From positions 1-64,000 of the forward strand of contig NZ_FORC01000004.1 of the NCBI RefSeq assembly GCF_900113905.1: DNA of 64,000 bases, written 5' to 3'. Positions 43,501-51,437 of this stretch are shown here, one piece after another. The translations under genes were made by a program, and so were the position numbers. A model generated the notes under the pieces. The model saw only the letters and a list, made by a program, of their open reading frames with translations. It was not told the DNA's origin and searched no databases. Each line of letters opens with the position of its first letter. Positions within the stretch are counted from its first letter, which is position 1. The stretch comes from Phytopseudomonas argentinensis. Lineage in GTDB: Bacteria > Pseudomonadota > Gammaproteobacteria > Pseudomonadales > Pseudomonadaceae.

Positions 43501-46228
43501 CATGAGTGGTGCTATCGATGGCGATACCATCGACGTGCTTTCCTTCGGCAATGCCTATTACGCCGACAAGAATGCCGGCGCGGGCAAGCAGGTCACCGTC
43601 GACAATGTCGAGGTGTCCGAAGCCACCAACGGCAGCGTCAAGGTCTATGGTTATCAGGTCGACGCCTCCAGCGTGAGCGGCGACGTCGGGCAGATCGACC
43701 GCAAGGTGCTGACCGCCAACGCCGATGTGGCCAACAAGACCTACGACGGCAGCACCACCGCGAACCTCAGCAACGTCGCACTGGTGGGGGTGGTCGCGGG
43801 TGACGAAGGCAAGGTGGATACCTCCGGCACCACTGGCGCGTTCAGCGACAAGAACGCCGGGCAGAGCAAATCCGTCAGCGGCTCGGGTATTGCCCTGACT
43901 GGCGAAGAAGCCGACAACTACAGCTTCAATACCAGCGCCGAGATCGGCAAGGCGGACATCGATCGCAAGGTGCTGACTGCCAGCGCCGATGTGGCGGACA
44001 AGACCTATGACGGCACCACCACCGCGAACCTGAGCAACGTGTCGCTGGTGGGCATCGTCGGCGGTGATGAAGGCAAGGTGAACACCTCCGGCACCACTGG
44101 CGCATTCAGCGACAAGAACGCCGGCCAGGACAAGTCCGTCACTGGCTCGGGTATTGCCCTGACCGGGGAAGAGGCCGACAACTACGCCTTCGATACCGAT
44201 GCCGAGATCGGCAAGGCCGATATCGACCGCAAGCTGCTGACCGCTAATGCCGATGTAGCGGACAAGACCTACGACGGCACCACCACCGCGAACCTGAGCA
44301 ACGTGTCGCTGGTAGGTATCGTCGGCGGTGATGAAGGCAAGGTGAGTACCTCCGGCAGCACTGGTGCGTTCAGCGACAAGAATGCCGGGCAGGACAAGTC
44401 CGTCACTGGCTCAGGTCTAGCCCTGACTGGCGATGAAGCCGACAACTATGCCTTCGACACCAGCGCAGAGATCGGCAAGGCCGATATCGACCGCAAGGTG
44501 CTGACTGCCAGCGCCGATGTGGCGGACAAGACCTATGACGGCACCACCACCGCGAACCTGAGCAACGTCGCACTGGTAGGCATCGTCGACGGTGACCAAG
44601 GCAAGGTGAACACCTCCGGCAGCACTGGCGCATTCAGCGACAAGAACGCCGGCCAGGACAAATCCGTCAGCGGTTCGGGCATCGCCCTGACCGGCGAGGA
44701 AGCCGACAACTACGCCTTCGACACCAGCGCCGAGATCGGCAAGGCAAACATCGACCGCAAGGTGCTGACCGCCAACGCCGATGTGGCGGGCAAGACCTAC
44801 GACGGCACCACCACCGCGAACCTGAGCAACGTCTCGCTGGTGGGCATCGTCGAGGGTGATGAAGGCAAGGTGGGCACTTCCGGCAACACGGGCGCGTTCA
44901 GCGACAAGAATGCCGGGCAGGACAAGTCCGTGACTGGCTCAGGCATCGCCCTGACCGGCGAGGAAGCCGATAACTACGCCTTCGACACCGACGCCGAGAT
45001 CGGCAAGGCGGACATCGATCGCAAGCTGCTGACCGCCAATGCCGATGTGGCCGACAAGACCTACGACGGCACCACCACCGCAGACCTGAGCAACGTCTCG
45101 CTGGTGGGCATCGTCGATGGTGATGAAGGCAAGGTGGGCACTTCCGGCAACACGGGCGCGTTCAGCGACAAGAATGCCGGGCAGGACAAGTCCGTCACTG
45201 GTTCGGGTCTAGCCCTGACTGGCGAGGAGGCTGACAACTATGCGTTCGATGCTGATGCCCAGGTAGGGTCGGCGGATATCGATCGCAAGATCGTGACCGC
45301 CAAGGTCGAGGTTGCGGACAAACTCTATGACGGCAAGAACACCGCCATCATTCGCGACATTGCCCTCGACGGGATCATCGAGGGTGATGCAGTCGGGGCG
45401 GTGGGTGAGGCCAACTTTGAAACCCCGGCTACCGGGCAAGGGAAAATCGTCACGGTGATCGATCTGCAACTGCTCGGCGACGACGCAGCAAACTACCAGC
45501 TGGCTGACCAGCCGGTGGTCGGTGTTGCCAGCATTCAGCCGCCGATGCTGCCTCCAGCCGGCCTGATCAACACCCCGGAAGGCGCCAACGGCACTGGCAC
45601 AGCAGTCAAGCGCCCGGATAATCAGCCTGTTGTATTCGAGCCAGCCTCGCATCAGCCGTTGCCGTCGACTGCGCTGTTCAGTGATACACCAAGCCTGGCA
45701 ACCAGCCCGGTGAATGCTGCTGGTGCTGATGCTCTGGTCCTGCAGGATGCAGTACTTTCGGGCAATGGCCGAATGAGCCTGGCCTTGGCCAACGGCCCTT
45801 CGGAACCTGCCGTGCGTAAAAGCCTGCACATCTACCGTACCCGTGCTGGCGAGCCACTGCGCGGTGAAGGGCAGTATGCCGCGACCGATCTGGGTTCCAG
45901 CATCACCCTGGAGCTGGCCGATGCAGGCAGCCGCCAGGCCCCGGTATTGCAAGCGGCAGGCGCGAAGTCGACGCAGGGTTCGGTGGCGCTGGCCAGCGGA
46001 CAGCGCTTGAGCCTTCAGGTGACGGTGATGGCTGACGGTGTGTTGCTGGTTCAGGTACCGCAAGAGGCGGGTAGCCTCGACAGTGACGAACTGGCTGCTT
46101 ACGGGCTTGCTGTCGCGAAGAAAAGCCTGGGCACCAGCGTCAACAGCATCGAACACGTTGTGGTGGAGCATGCTCTGAGGCAGGCGGCAGTGAGCGCCAA
46201 GGCAGGTGTGGAGGTAGCTGCCCGCTAA
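40595..46228 (+). CDS. TpsA filamentous adhesin with YDG repeats (CdrA-like)
   Basis: The 1877-residue exoprotein starts with an extended signal peptide (ESPR, RLVWSDADQAFVAVAEHS) and signal core to about residue 55, then a TPS haemagglutination-activity domain (about 56-330; TNWNSFDIGADASVTFNQPG, WLLNPNGVVIGKGAEV), beta-helix repeats to about 940, an array of YDG repeats (about 945-1650) and a C-terminal region of about 230 residues. No cysteine is visible in the whole translation, so the CdrA cysteine-hook anchor is absent, and no TAAG protease site is seen. It is probably a secreted biofilm-matrix or surface adhesin. It is 40 bases behind its transporter gene. Confidence 0.92.
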   Translation: MKRASLNHLYRLVWSDADQAFVAVAEHSTSRGKRGGMVGFLAAVGLLGSGAVLAADLPTGGTIVGGSGAISQNGSHMVVDQQTGKLVTNWNSFDIGADASVTFNQPGANSIALNRVIGGGNASQILGKLDANGQVWLLNPNGVVIGKGAEVNVGGLVASSLLISDQDFLAGKTTLNGGAGAGAVLNQGTVNAAQGGVVALIGPQVGNSGTISTPGGSTVLAAGDRVSLDFQGDGLVGVNVERGVFDAAVRNEGHISADGGMVALSARSADALLNSVINNTGVIEAKGLVERGGRILLDGDAEGGLTQVAGTLDVSSEKGEGGSIVVTGERIAVADAKLEASGTSGGGAIKVGGGWQGQDATVANATQVTVERNVKVKADATQAGDGGTVVFWADGDNRFAGDISVRGGEQGGNGGKAEVSGKQTLQYAGKTDARAAKGRTGDLLLDPTNITVSGGSGTSGDWSAGSGNVTVYEKTLEEQTANVLLQATDSIRFADLNLNGGDGTISMQNDVSFRAEVLNSGNTATSISFANSNNTLEVSGSGSIYMQAGGTRTGSINGVFNLVAKGAGANPALADLPDHDVNTIGSGTPGAGSITLLGADGLTIAGALTTAGGYVRLSSDSDLGGRGALTIDTPINTNGGNLYLSFGTTSYAESIATLNGDITLGSGRLFFGDAMGSKGLGGSTGEKRLAGLLSLSGDVNFNTPLTMLGGASIYTDGAINFTSTVNLDTGTDLLTLRANNVDFTQATLQNLSTASIRLEPYDATTNILLNSSSGNAGGGIFLDGNAPATDISKLVGIKNLTIGRADGTGTTTVDASGFSFNANNNLSLLNGNIQVDGALSNSNGSGHVLAQAGVGDVVIGSGGTVTARGSGDAVVLVAQRNFVNQAGANALAATNGRWLTYSSSPSDDVRGGLDVAFKQYAAHYGDTVLGSGNGHLYTYAPKVKVELQGEVRKTYDGNAAASVSDANFAMSGAIDGDTIDVLSFGNAYYADKNAGAGKQVTVDNVEVSEATNGSVKVYGYQVDASSVSGDVGQIDRKVLTANADVANKTYDGSTTANLSNVALVGVVAGDEGKVDTSGTTGAFSDKNAGQSKSVSGSGIALTGEEADNYSFNTSAEIGKADIDRKVLTASADVADKTYDGTTTANLSNVSLVGIVGGDEGKVNTSGTTGAFSDKNAGQDKSVTGSGIALTGEEADNYAFDTDAEIGKADIDRKLLTANADVADKTYDGTTTANLSNVSLVGIVGGDEGKVSTSGSTGAFSDKNAGQDKSVTGSGLALTGDEADNYAFDTSAEIGKADIDRKVLTASADVADKTYDGTTTANLSNVALVGIVDGDQGKVNTSGSTGAFSDKNAGQDKSVSGSGIALTGEEADNYAFDTSAEIGKANIDRKVLTANADVAGKTYDGTTTANLSNVSLVGIVEGDEGKVGTSGNTGAFSDKNAGQDKSVTGSGIALTGEEADNYAFDTDAEIGKADIDRKLLTANADVADKTYDGTTTADLSNVSLVGIVDGDEGKVGTSGNTGAFSDKNAGQDKSVTGSGLALTGEEADNYAFDADAQVGSADIDRKIVTAKVEVADKLYDGKNTAIIRDIALDGIIEGDAVGAVGEANFETPATGQGKIVTVIDLQLLGDDAANYQLADQPVVGVASIQPPMLPPAGLINTPEGANGTGTAVKRPDNQPVVFEPASHQPLPSTALFSDTPSLATSPVNAAGADALVLQDAVLSGNGRMSLALANGPSEPAVRKSLHIYRTRAGEPLRGEGQYAATDLGSSITLELADAGSRQAPVLQAAGAKSTQGSVALASGQRLSLQVTVMADGVLLVQVPQEAGSLDSDELAAYGLAVAKKSLGTSVNSIEHVVVEHALRQAAVSAKAGVEVAAR
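43700..45283 (+). repeat. Six tandem 264-bp YDG repeats in tpsA
   Basis: Six consecutive in-frame units of exactly 264 bases (88 codons) start at 43700, 43964, 44228, 44492, 44756 and 45020. Each begins RK(V/L)LTA(N/S)ADVA and contains KTYDG(T/S)TT, GAFSDKNAGQ and ALTG(E/D)EADNY. The units are nearly identical at protein level and largely so in DNA, with a divergent unit before (from about 43430) and after (from 45284). The array should be prone to unit gain and loss by recombination. Confidence 0.95.
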
Positions 46229-46235
46229 GCCAAAT

Positions 46236-46256
46236 CCCCGGTAGCTGCTACCGGGG
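46236..46256 (+). other. Perfect hairpin after tpsA
   Basis: CCCCGGTAG, loop CTG, CTACCGGGG form a perfect 9-bp stem 8 bases after the tpsA stop. There is no T-tract, so it is more likely an mRNA 3'-end or pausing structure; the real terminator is 130 bases further on. Confidence 0.55.
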
Positions 46257-46384
46257 AGTGCTCGAGGCACGAATCAGCTAGTCGGTGGAAATCGCCGACT
46301 ACCGCCACAGCGCGCGCACAGTGTGTATTGCGAATCCGCCACGGGGCGGGTAGGCAGTATGCAAGCAGAGCAGTACTTGCACCC

Positions 46385-46420
46385 AAAGCCCCGCCAGCAA
46401 TGGACGGGGCTTTTTTATTT
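46385..46420 (+). terminator. Rho-independent terminator of the tpsBA transcript
   Basis: AAAGCCCCG and CGGGGCTTT form a 9-bp stem with an 11-base loop and run directly into TTTATTT. It lies between tpsA and the convergent MocR-type gene. Confidence 0.9.
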
Positions 46421-46431
46421 CAATCAAGCCG

Positions 46432-47976
46432 TTAGCGGCAAAGCTCGCGGAGGATGTTTGCGAGCTTTCTTATGGCAGTCTCCAGCTCATGTGGGGTGTG
46501 GGCGGCGAAGCCCATCAGAAAGCCTGCCCTGCGCGGGTTCGATGCATGCAACGTGCTCAGCCCCAGCAGGTCGATGCCGGCCCTGCGGGCTGACTCGATG
46601 GCCTCGCGCTCGGGTATGTCGCGAATGAACACGCAGGGCATCTGCATGCCACCTGCCGGAACCGTTGCTTCGACGAAATCGGACAGATGTTTGCGCACCA
46701 GCCGGGCGAGTACGTCACGCCGCTCGGCGTAGACCGCGCGCATGGTGCGAACATGGGCGCCAAAGTGGCCGGCCTCGATGAACCGCGCGAGTGTGAGCTG
46801 GGGGATCGGTGCACTGTGGCCATCGAGGAGGGTGCGCGCTGCGGCCATCGGTGCCACCAGGGGCGTTGGAAGCACCATGTAGCCGATGCGCAAGCCGGGG
46901 AACAGTGACTTGGTGAAGGTGCCGATATAGATCGTGCGATCGTTTGGGTCGAGCCCTTGTACGCAGGCGAAAGGTTTGCTCGCGTAGTGAAACTCACTGT
47001 CGTAGTCGTCTTCAATGATCCAGCCCTGGTGCGCTCTGGCCCATTCGATGATGGCCAGGCGTCGATCCAGCGAGAGGGTCGCTCCAGTGGGGAATTGATG
47101 CGAGGGCGTCAGGAACACAGCCCTGGCAGATTCACCAGCTGTCTTGCTTGATGCAAGCAGGTGCTCCACCTGCAGTCCGTCCCCGTCCAGGGGCACGGGC
47201 ACGCATGTCAGCCCGGCGGCGTCGAATGCCTTGCGCGCGCCGTGGTACACGGGATCCTCGACGAATATTCGCTCGCCCGCGTCGAGCAGGACCGTGGCGC
47301 ACAAGGTCAGGGCTTGCTGAGAACTGGTCAGCACCAGCACACGCTCAGGTGTGGCCCGAGCCCCCCGTTCCAGGCTGACGTAATCGGCGATGGCGCGTCG
47401 CAATGGCTCCATACCCTCCGGCGGGCTGTGCAGCAGCGCCTGGGTACCATGTTCCTTCAGTACCTGCCGCTGCAACCGCTCCCAGATCTGCAATGGAAAG
47501 CTGCGAGTCTCGGGTACGCCAGGTGCGAAGGGGCGCGGCTTCAGGAAGTCACGTACGCCGCCACTTTGAAACAGGGCGCTGCCACGCTGGCTCAAGCGCG
47601 GCGCGGTATCCGAAGGCACATTGCTTTGCCGCGGTTTGCCGCGTCCCGGCAGGCGCCTTGCTCGCTCCGACACGAAGCTGCCGCTGCCCACACGTCGTTC
47701 GATGAAGCCTTCGGCGTGCAGTTGGCTGTAAGCCGACTCGACCGTATCGCGGGAGATCCCCAGAGACTTCGCCAAGGCGCGTGACGCGGGTAGCGGCCTG
47801 CCCGCATCGAGCACGCTGTCAAGAATCAATTGGCGAATGGCCCGCTGCACGCGTGCATGAAGGGGCAGCGCGCCTTGAGCAGGGTCGCCGATCCAGGCCT
47901 TCACGGATTCGAGCTGGGCATGCTTGAACAATTGGTCTGTATCCAGTGCAAAAAGTGGCTGGGTAAATCCGGCCAT
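46432..47976 (-). CDS. MocR/PdxR-type GntR-aminotransferase regulator
   Basis: The 514-residue regulator fuses a GntR winged helix (about 30-100: LPLHARVQRAIRQLILDSVL, LAKSLGISRDTVESAYSQLH) to a class I aminotransferase-like domain that binds PLP as a sensor: VFLTPSHQFPTGATLSLDRR, IIEDDYDSEFHY and the PLP lysine in IYIGTFTKSLFPGLRIGYMV. The frame continues to 48123 into the divergent permease gene, but ATG 47976 is the start consistent with a 61-base shared promoter. It probably controls the BenE-YggS-aminotransferase-SHMT operon, sensing PLP or a PLP-amino acid adduct. Confidence 0.9.
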   Translation of the reverse strand: MAGFTQPLFALDTDQLFKHAQLESVKAWIGDPAQGALPLHARVQRAIRQLILDSVLDAGRPLPASRALAKSLGISRDTVESAYSQLHAEGFIERRVGSGSFVSERARRLPGRGKPRQSNVPSDTAPRLSQRGSALFQSGGVRDFLKPRPFAPGVPETRSFPLQIWERLQRQVLKEHGTQALLHSPPEGMEPLRRAIADYVSLERGARATPERVLVLTSSQQALTLCATVLLDAGERIFVEDPVYHGARKAFDAAGLTCVPVPLDGDGLQVEHLLASSKTAGESARAVFLTPSHQFPTGATLSLDRRLAIIEWARAHQGWIIEDDYDSEFHYASKPFACVQGLDPNDRTIYIGTFTKSLFPGLRIGYMVLPTPLVAPMAAARTLLDGHSAPIPQLTLARFIEAGHFGAHVRTMRAVYAERRDVLARLVRKHLSDFVEATVPAGGMQMPCVFIRDIPEREAIESARRAGIDLLGLSTLHASNPRRAGFLMGFAAHTPHELETAIRKLANILRELCR

Positions 47977-48037
47977 TTTAAATCTATAAAAGCGTTTCAC
48001 AAGCCAGTTAGCCGCGTTGTCAGGAGTACCGCCGAGC

Positions 48038-49279
48038 ATGCCTGCCGTCCCTTCACCTTCATCCATTCGCTGGAACGACCTCATCCATCCCATCGTGGCG
48101 GGCCTGATCTCGGTCATCGTCAACTACGGCGGAACATTCATCTTGGTTTTCCAGGCTGCCAAGGTGGCCGGCCTCAGCCCGGAACTGACGGCCTCCTGGG
48201 TATGGTCTGTATCGATTGGCGTGGGGGTGACCGGATTGTTCCTGAGCTGGCGCACCCGCGAGCCCATCATTACCGCCTGGTCCACGCCTGCAGCGGCATT
48301 TCTGGTCACCGCTCTGGCGACCACACCCTATGCAGAAGCGGTGGGTGCCTACCTGATTTCAGCGTTGGCGTTTGTTGTGCTGGGGCTATCGGGCTGGTTC
48401 GAGCGGGTGATCCGCTTGATTCCCCCGGGCGTGGCGGCCGGTCTGCTCGCAGGCATCCTGCTGCAATTCGGTATCCAGGCGTTCGCTGGTGTGAGCCTCG
48501 ATCCCGTGCTGGCGGGTTTGTTGATCGTGGCCTACGTGGTGTTCAAGCGTTTCAGCGCACGCTATGCCGTCATCGGCATCCTGGTGCTGGGGCTGAGCGT
48601 TCTGCTCATGCAGGATCGTGTAGAGCTGTCGGGGTTGACCCTGAGCTTCGCCGCTCCGGTTTTCACCACGCCGGCGTTTTCGCTCAATGCCTTGCTCAGC
48701 GTCGCCTTGCCGCTGTTCCTGATCACCCTGACGGGCCAGTACATGCCCGGCATGCTGGTACTGCGCAACGACGGCTTCAGGACCAGCGCCAACCCGATCC
48801 TGACGGTGACCGGGCTGGGCTCACTGCTGATGGCGCCGTTCGGCTCGCATGCGTTCAACATCGCGGCGATCACTGCCGCCATCGCCACGGGCCGAGAAGC
48901 CCATGAGCAGCCGTCCAGGCGTTGGATCGCGGGCATCGCCGCAGGCCTGTGCTACATCCTCGTCGGCGTGTTCGGCGTGACCCTGGCAGCCGTGTTCATG
49001 GCCTTCCCGGCCACCTTCATCACCACGCTCGCCGGGCTGGCCCTGTTGGGCACCATCGGCGGCAGCCTGGCCACGGCCCTGGCCGATGCGAAGACGCGCG
49101 AGGCGTCGCTGATCACGTTCCTGGCCGCAGCCGCCAACATCAATTTGTTGGGCATTGGCGGTGCGTTCTGGGGGCTGGTGCTTGGGCTGATCGCCTATGC
49201 GGTGCTCAATGGCCGTCTGCCTCAGAGGCCATCCGCATCGGCCGTCGTCGCCACACCCCTCAACAAGAGCGCGAGCTGA
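48038..49279 (+). CDS. BenE family benzoate/H+ symporter-like permease
   Basis: The 413-residue inner-membrane protein with about 12 helices has the BenE family blocks: VAGLISVIVNYGGTFILVFQ near residue 20, WSTPAAAFLVTA, LIPPGVAAGLLAGILLQFGI, and LTGQYMPGMLVLRNDGF with GSHAFNIAAITAAI. ATG 48038 follows CAGGAG. Family name aside, benzoate is not supported by the neighbours, which are amino-acid enzymes; an amino acid or hydroxy acid is equally possible. Its stop overlaps the start of the next gene (TGATG). Confidence 0.87.
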   Translation: MPAVPSPSSIRWNDLIHPIVAGLISVIVNYGGTFILVFQAAKVAGLSPELTASWVWSVSIGVGVTGLFLSWRTREPIITAWSTPAAAFLVTALATTPYAEAVGAYLISALAFVVLGLSGWFERVIRLIPPGVAAGLLAGILLQFGIQAFAGVSLDPVLAGLLIVAYVVFKRFSARYAVIGILVLGLSVLLMQDRVELSGLTLSFAAPVFTTPAFSLNALLSVALPLFLITLTGQYMPGMLVLRNDGFRTSANPILTVTGLGSLLMAPFGSHAFNIAAITAAIATGREAHEQPSRRWIAGIAAGLCYILVGVFGVTLAAVFMAFPATFITTLAGLALLGTIGGSLATALADAKTREASLITFLAAAANINLLGIGGAFWGLVLGLIAYAVLNGRLPQRPSASAVVATPLNKSAS

Positions 49280-50100
49280 TGGCCACTGAATTCGACACGC
49301 AGACCGGCCATGACCGGCATGGTCTCTACCCTGAAGCGACCACGGTCGAGGATTTCCGGCGCAACCTGGCCGCGGTGCAGGCGCGTATCGCCGCAGCTTG
49401 TCTGCGCTCGGGACGCGACCCCGCCACGGTACGCCTGCTGCCGGTCAGCAAGACCAAGCCCGAGGCGAGCCTGCGTCTGGCGTACGCGGCGGGTTGCCGG
49501 TATCTGGGCGAAAACAAGGTGCAGGAAGCCCTCGGCAAATTCCAGGGCATGCAGGATCTGACCGATCTGCACTGGTCGGTCATCGGCCACCTGCAGACCA
49601 ACAAGGCCAAGCTGGTGGCGCGTTTCGCCAGTGAGTTTCAGGCCTTGGACAGCCTGCGCCTGGCCGAGGCCTTGGAGCGGCGCCTGCAGGCTGAAGGGCG
49701 AGGGCTGGACGTCTTCGTGCAGGTCAACACCTCAGGTGAGGCCAGCAAGTACGGCTTGCCTCCGGAAGAAGTGCCGGCGTTCATCGGCAAATTGTCCGCT
49801 TATCCGGCGCTACGCGTGCGGGGACTGATGACGCTGGCGCTCTTTTCGGCCGAGGCGGAGCGGGTAAGGCAGTGCTTCATCCTGCTGCGCAGACTGCGTG
49901 ATCAGTTGCGGCAAAGCGCGCCTGCCAGCATCGGTCTGGACGAGTTGTCCATGGGCATGTCCGGTGACTTCGAGATCGCTATCGAGGAGGGCGCCACGGT
50001 GGTTCGCGTCGGTCAGGCGATCTTCGGCGCACGGGCTCTGCCAGACAGCCACTACTGGCCTTCAGAGTCCGGATCAGATGGTGGCAGCAGTGACCAATGA
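49279..50100 (+). CDS. YggS family PLP-binding protein
   Basis: The 273-residue protein has the alanine-racemase-like TIM barrel of the YggS/PLPBP family: PLP lysine in RLLPVSKTKPEAS, RYLGENKVQEALGKF, WSVIGHLQTNKAKLV and LSMGMSGDFEIAIEEGATVV. YggS proteins keep PLP levels in balance and have no established catalysis. A ~25-residue N-terminal extension before VEDFRRNLAAVQ is unusual. This is probably not the housekeeping copy, which in Pseudomonas normally sits beside pilT/proC. It overlaps the permease stop and belongs to the same transcript. Confidence 0.9.
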   Translation: MATEFDTQTGHDRHGLYPEATTVEDFRRNLAAVQARIAAACLRSGRDPATVRLLPVSKTKPEASLRLAYAAGCRYLGENKVQEALGKFQGMQDLTDLHWSVIGHLQTNKAKLVARFASEFQALDSLRLAEALERRLQAEGRGLDVFVQVNTSGEASKYGLPPEEVPAFIGKLSAYPALRVRGLMTLALFSAEAERVRQCFILLRRLRDQLRQSAPASIGLDELSMGMSGDFEIAIEEGATVVRVGQAIFGARALPDSHYWPSESGSDGGSSDQ

Positions 50101-50176
50101 AAGGCCGCCTCTCCAGTTCACAGATGTTCCCGCCCAGTATCCATCACGTGTTTTAGTCCCAGCGGAGCCGCCTTAC

Positions 50177-51367
50177 ATGCCTCACGTCAAGTCCCACCTG
50201 ATGCGGGCATATGCCCGCCAACCTGTCTCTTTCGCACGCGGTAGCGGTGCCTGTCTGTGGAGCGCAAGCGGCGTGGAATACCTGGATGCGATTTCTGGTG
50301 TTGCGGTCACCAGCCTGGGGCATGGCCATCCCGAAATCACCGCCGTCATTGCTGAACAGGCCGGATTGCTGCTGCACACGTCCAACCTGTTCCAGATTGA
50401 TTGGCAGGAGCGACTGGGCGAGCGCTTGTGCGCATTGGCGGGTATGCAGCGGGCTTTCTTCTGTAACTCGGGCGCCGAGGCCAATGAAGCCGCGCTCAAG
50501 CTCGCCCGCCTGCATGGGCACCGAAAACAGGTGGCCCAGCCGCAGATTCTGGTGATGGAAAACGGCTTCCACGGCCGTACCCTGGCCACACTCTCGGCTA
50601 CCGGCAATCCAGCCAAGCAACAGGGCTTCGAGCCGTTGATGCCAGGTTTTCTGCGGGTTCCCTATGACGACATCGGCGCGCTGCGTCGCATGGCAGATGA
50701 GTCGCCCAATATCGTTGCGGTGTTGATCGAGCCCGTGCAGGGAGAGGGCGGCATCCGCGTCGCCAGTGCCGACTATCTGCGTGAGCTGCGGGCTCTATGT
50801 GACACCCGTGGCTGGCTGTTGATGATCGACGAAATCCAGGCGGGCATGGGCCGTACCGGGGCTTGGTTCGGCCACCAGCACGCGGGCATCACGCCTGACG
50901 TCATTACCCTGGCGAAGGCACTGGGCAATGGCTTGCCGATCGGCGCCTGCCTGGCGCGCGGGGAGGCGGCCGAGCTGTTTTCACCCGGCCAGCACGGCTC
51001 CACCTTTGGCGGTAACCCCTTGGCCTGCCGGGTGGGCTGCACGGTGCTCGACATCATGGCGCGCGATGCCTTGCCAGCGCGTGCCGCTGTGCTGGGAGAG
51101 CGCCTGCTTACAGGCCTGCAAGGGGCGTTGAAGGGTCACCCGCAGGTCGTTGCCATCCGCGGGCAGGGCCTGATGGCGGGCATTGAACTGGCCAGAAGCT
51201 GCAAGGAGCTGGTCGGGCTGGCATTGGAGAGAGAGCACCTGCTCATCACGGTAACGCGCGACACCACCATCCGCTTACTGCCGCCGCTGATCTGCAGCGA
51301 GGTGCAGATCGACGACATCGTGGCACGCGTTACCCGCCTGCTGTCTCCGGGCGAGTCACCTGTGTGA
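50177..51367 (+). CDS. Class III (ArgD-like) aminotransferase
   Basis: The 396-residue PLP enzyme shows the acetylornithine/succinylornithine aminotransferase pattern: YLDAISGVAVTSLGHGHPEI, FFCNSGAEANEAALKLAR, FHGRTLATLSATGN, IEPVQGEGGIRVA, LLMIDEIQAGMGRTG and the PLP lysine in TLAKALGNGLPIGA. ATG 50177 matches the family start; the frame is open from 49898 and an ATG at 50078 is an alternative giving 33 extra residues. No arginine genes are near, so it likely acts on an omega-amino group or alpha-amino acid in the pathway of this operon. Confidence 0.9.
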   Translation: MPHVKSHLMRAYARQPVSFARGSGACLWSASGVEYLDAISGVAVTSLGHGHPEITAVIAEQAGLLLHTSNLFQIDWQERLGERLCALAGMQRAFFCNSGAEANEAALKLARLHGHRKQVAQPQILVMENGFHGRTLATLSATGNPAKQQGFEPLMPGFLRVPYDDIGALRRMADESPNIVAVLIEPVQGEGGIRVASADYLRELRALCDTRGWLLMIDEIQAGMGRTGAWFGHQHAGITPDVITLAKALGNGLPIGACLARGEAAELFSPGQHGSTFGGNPLACRVGCTVLDIMARDALPARAAVLGERLLTGLQGALKGHPQVVAIRGQGLMAGIELARSCKELVGLALEREHLLITVTRDTTIRLLPPLICSEVQIDDIVARVTRLLSPGESPV

Positions 51368-51437
51368 GATGAGTCAAGGTTGTACGCAACAGAGCCACTT
51401 CCCAAATCAAACGAAACCGACGACAGGACGCACCGCC

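Noticed and set aside
43700..45283. CRISPR-like regular repeats
   Set aside because: The 264-base period is continuous, without spacers, and in frame with a protein repeat (YDG), so it is a coding tandem array.
48038..49279. Assignment of the permease as the benzoate transporter BenE of a benzoate operon
   Set aside because: No benABCD or catechol genes are present in the window; only the family, not the substrate, is supported.
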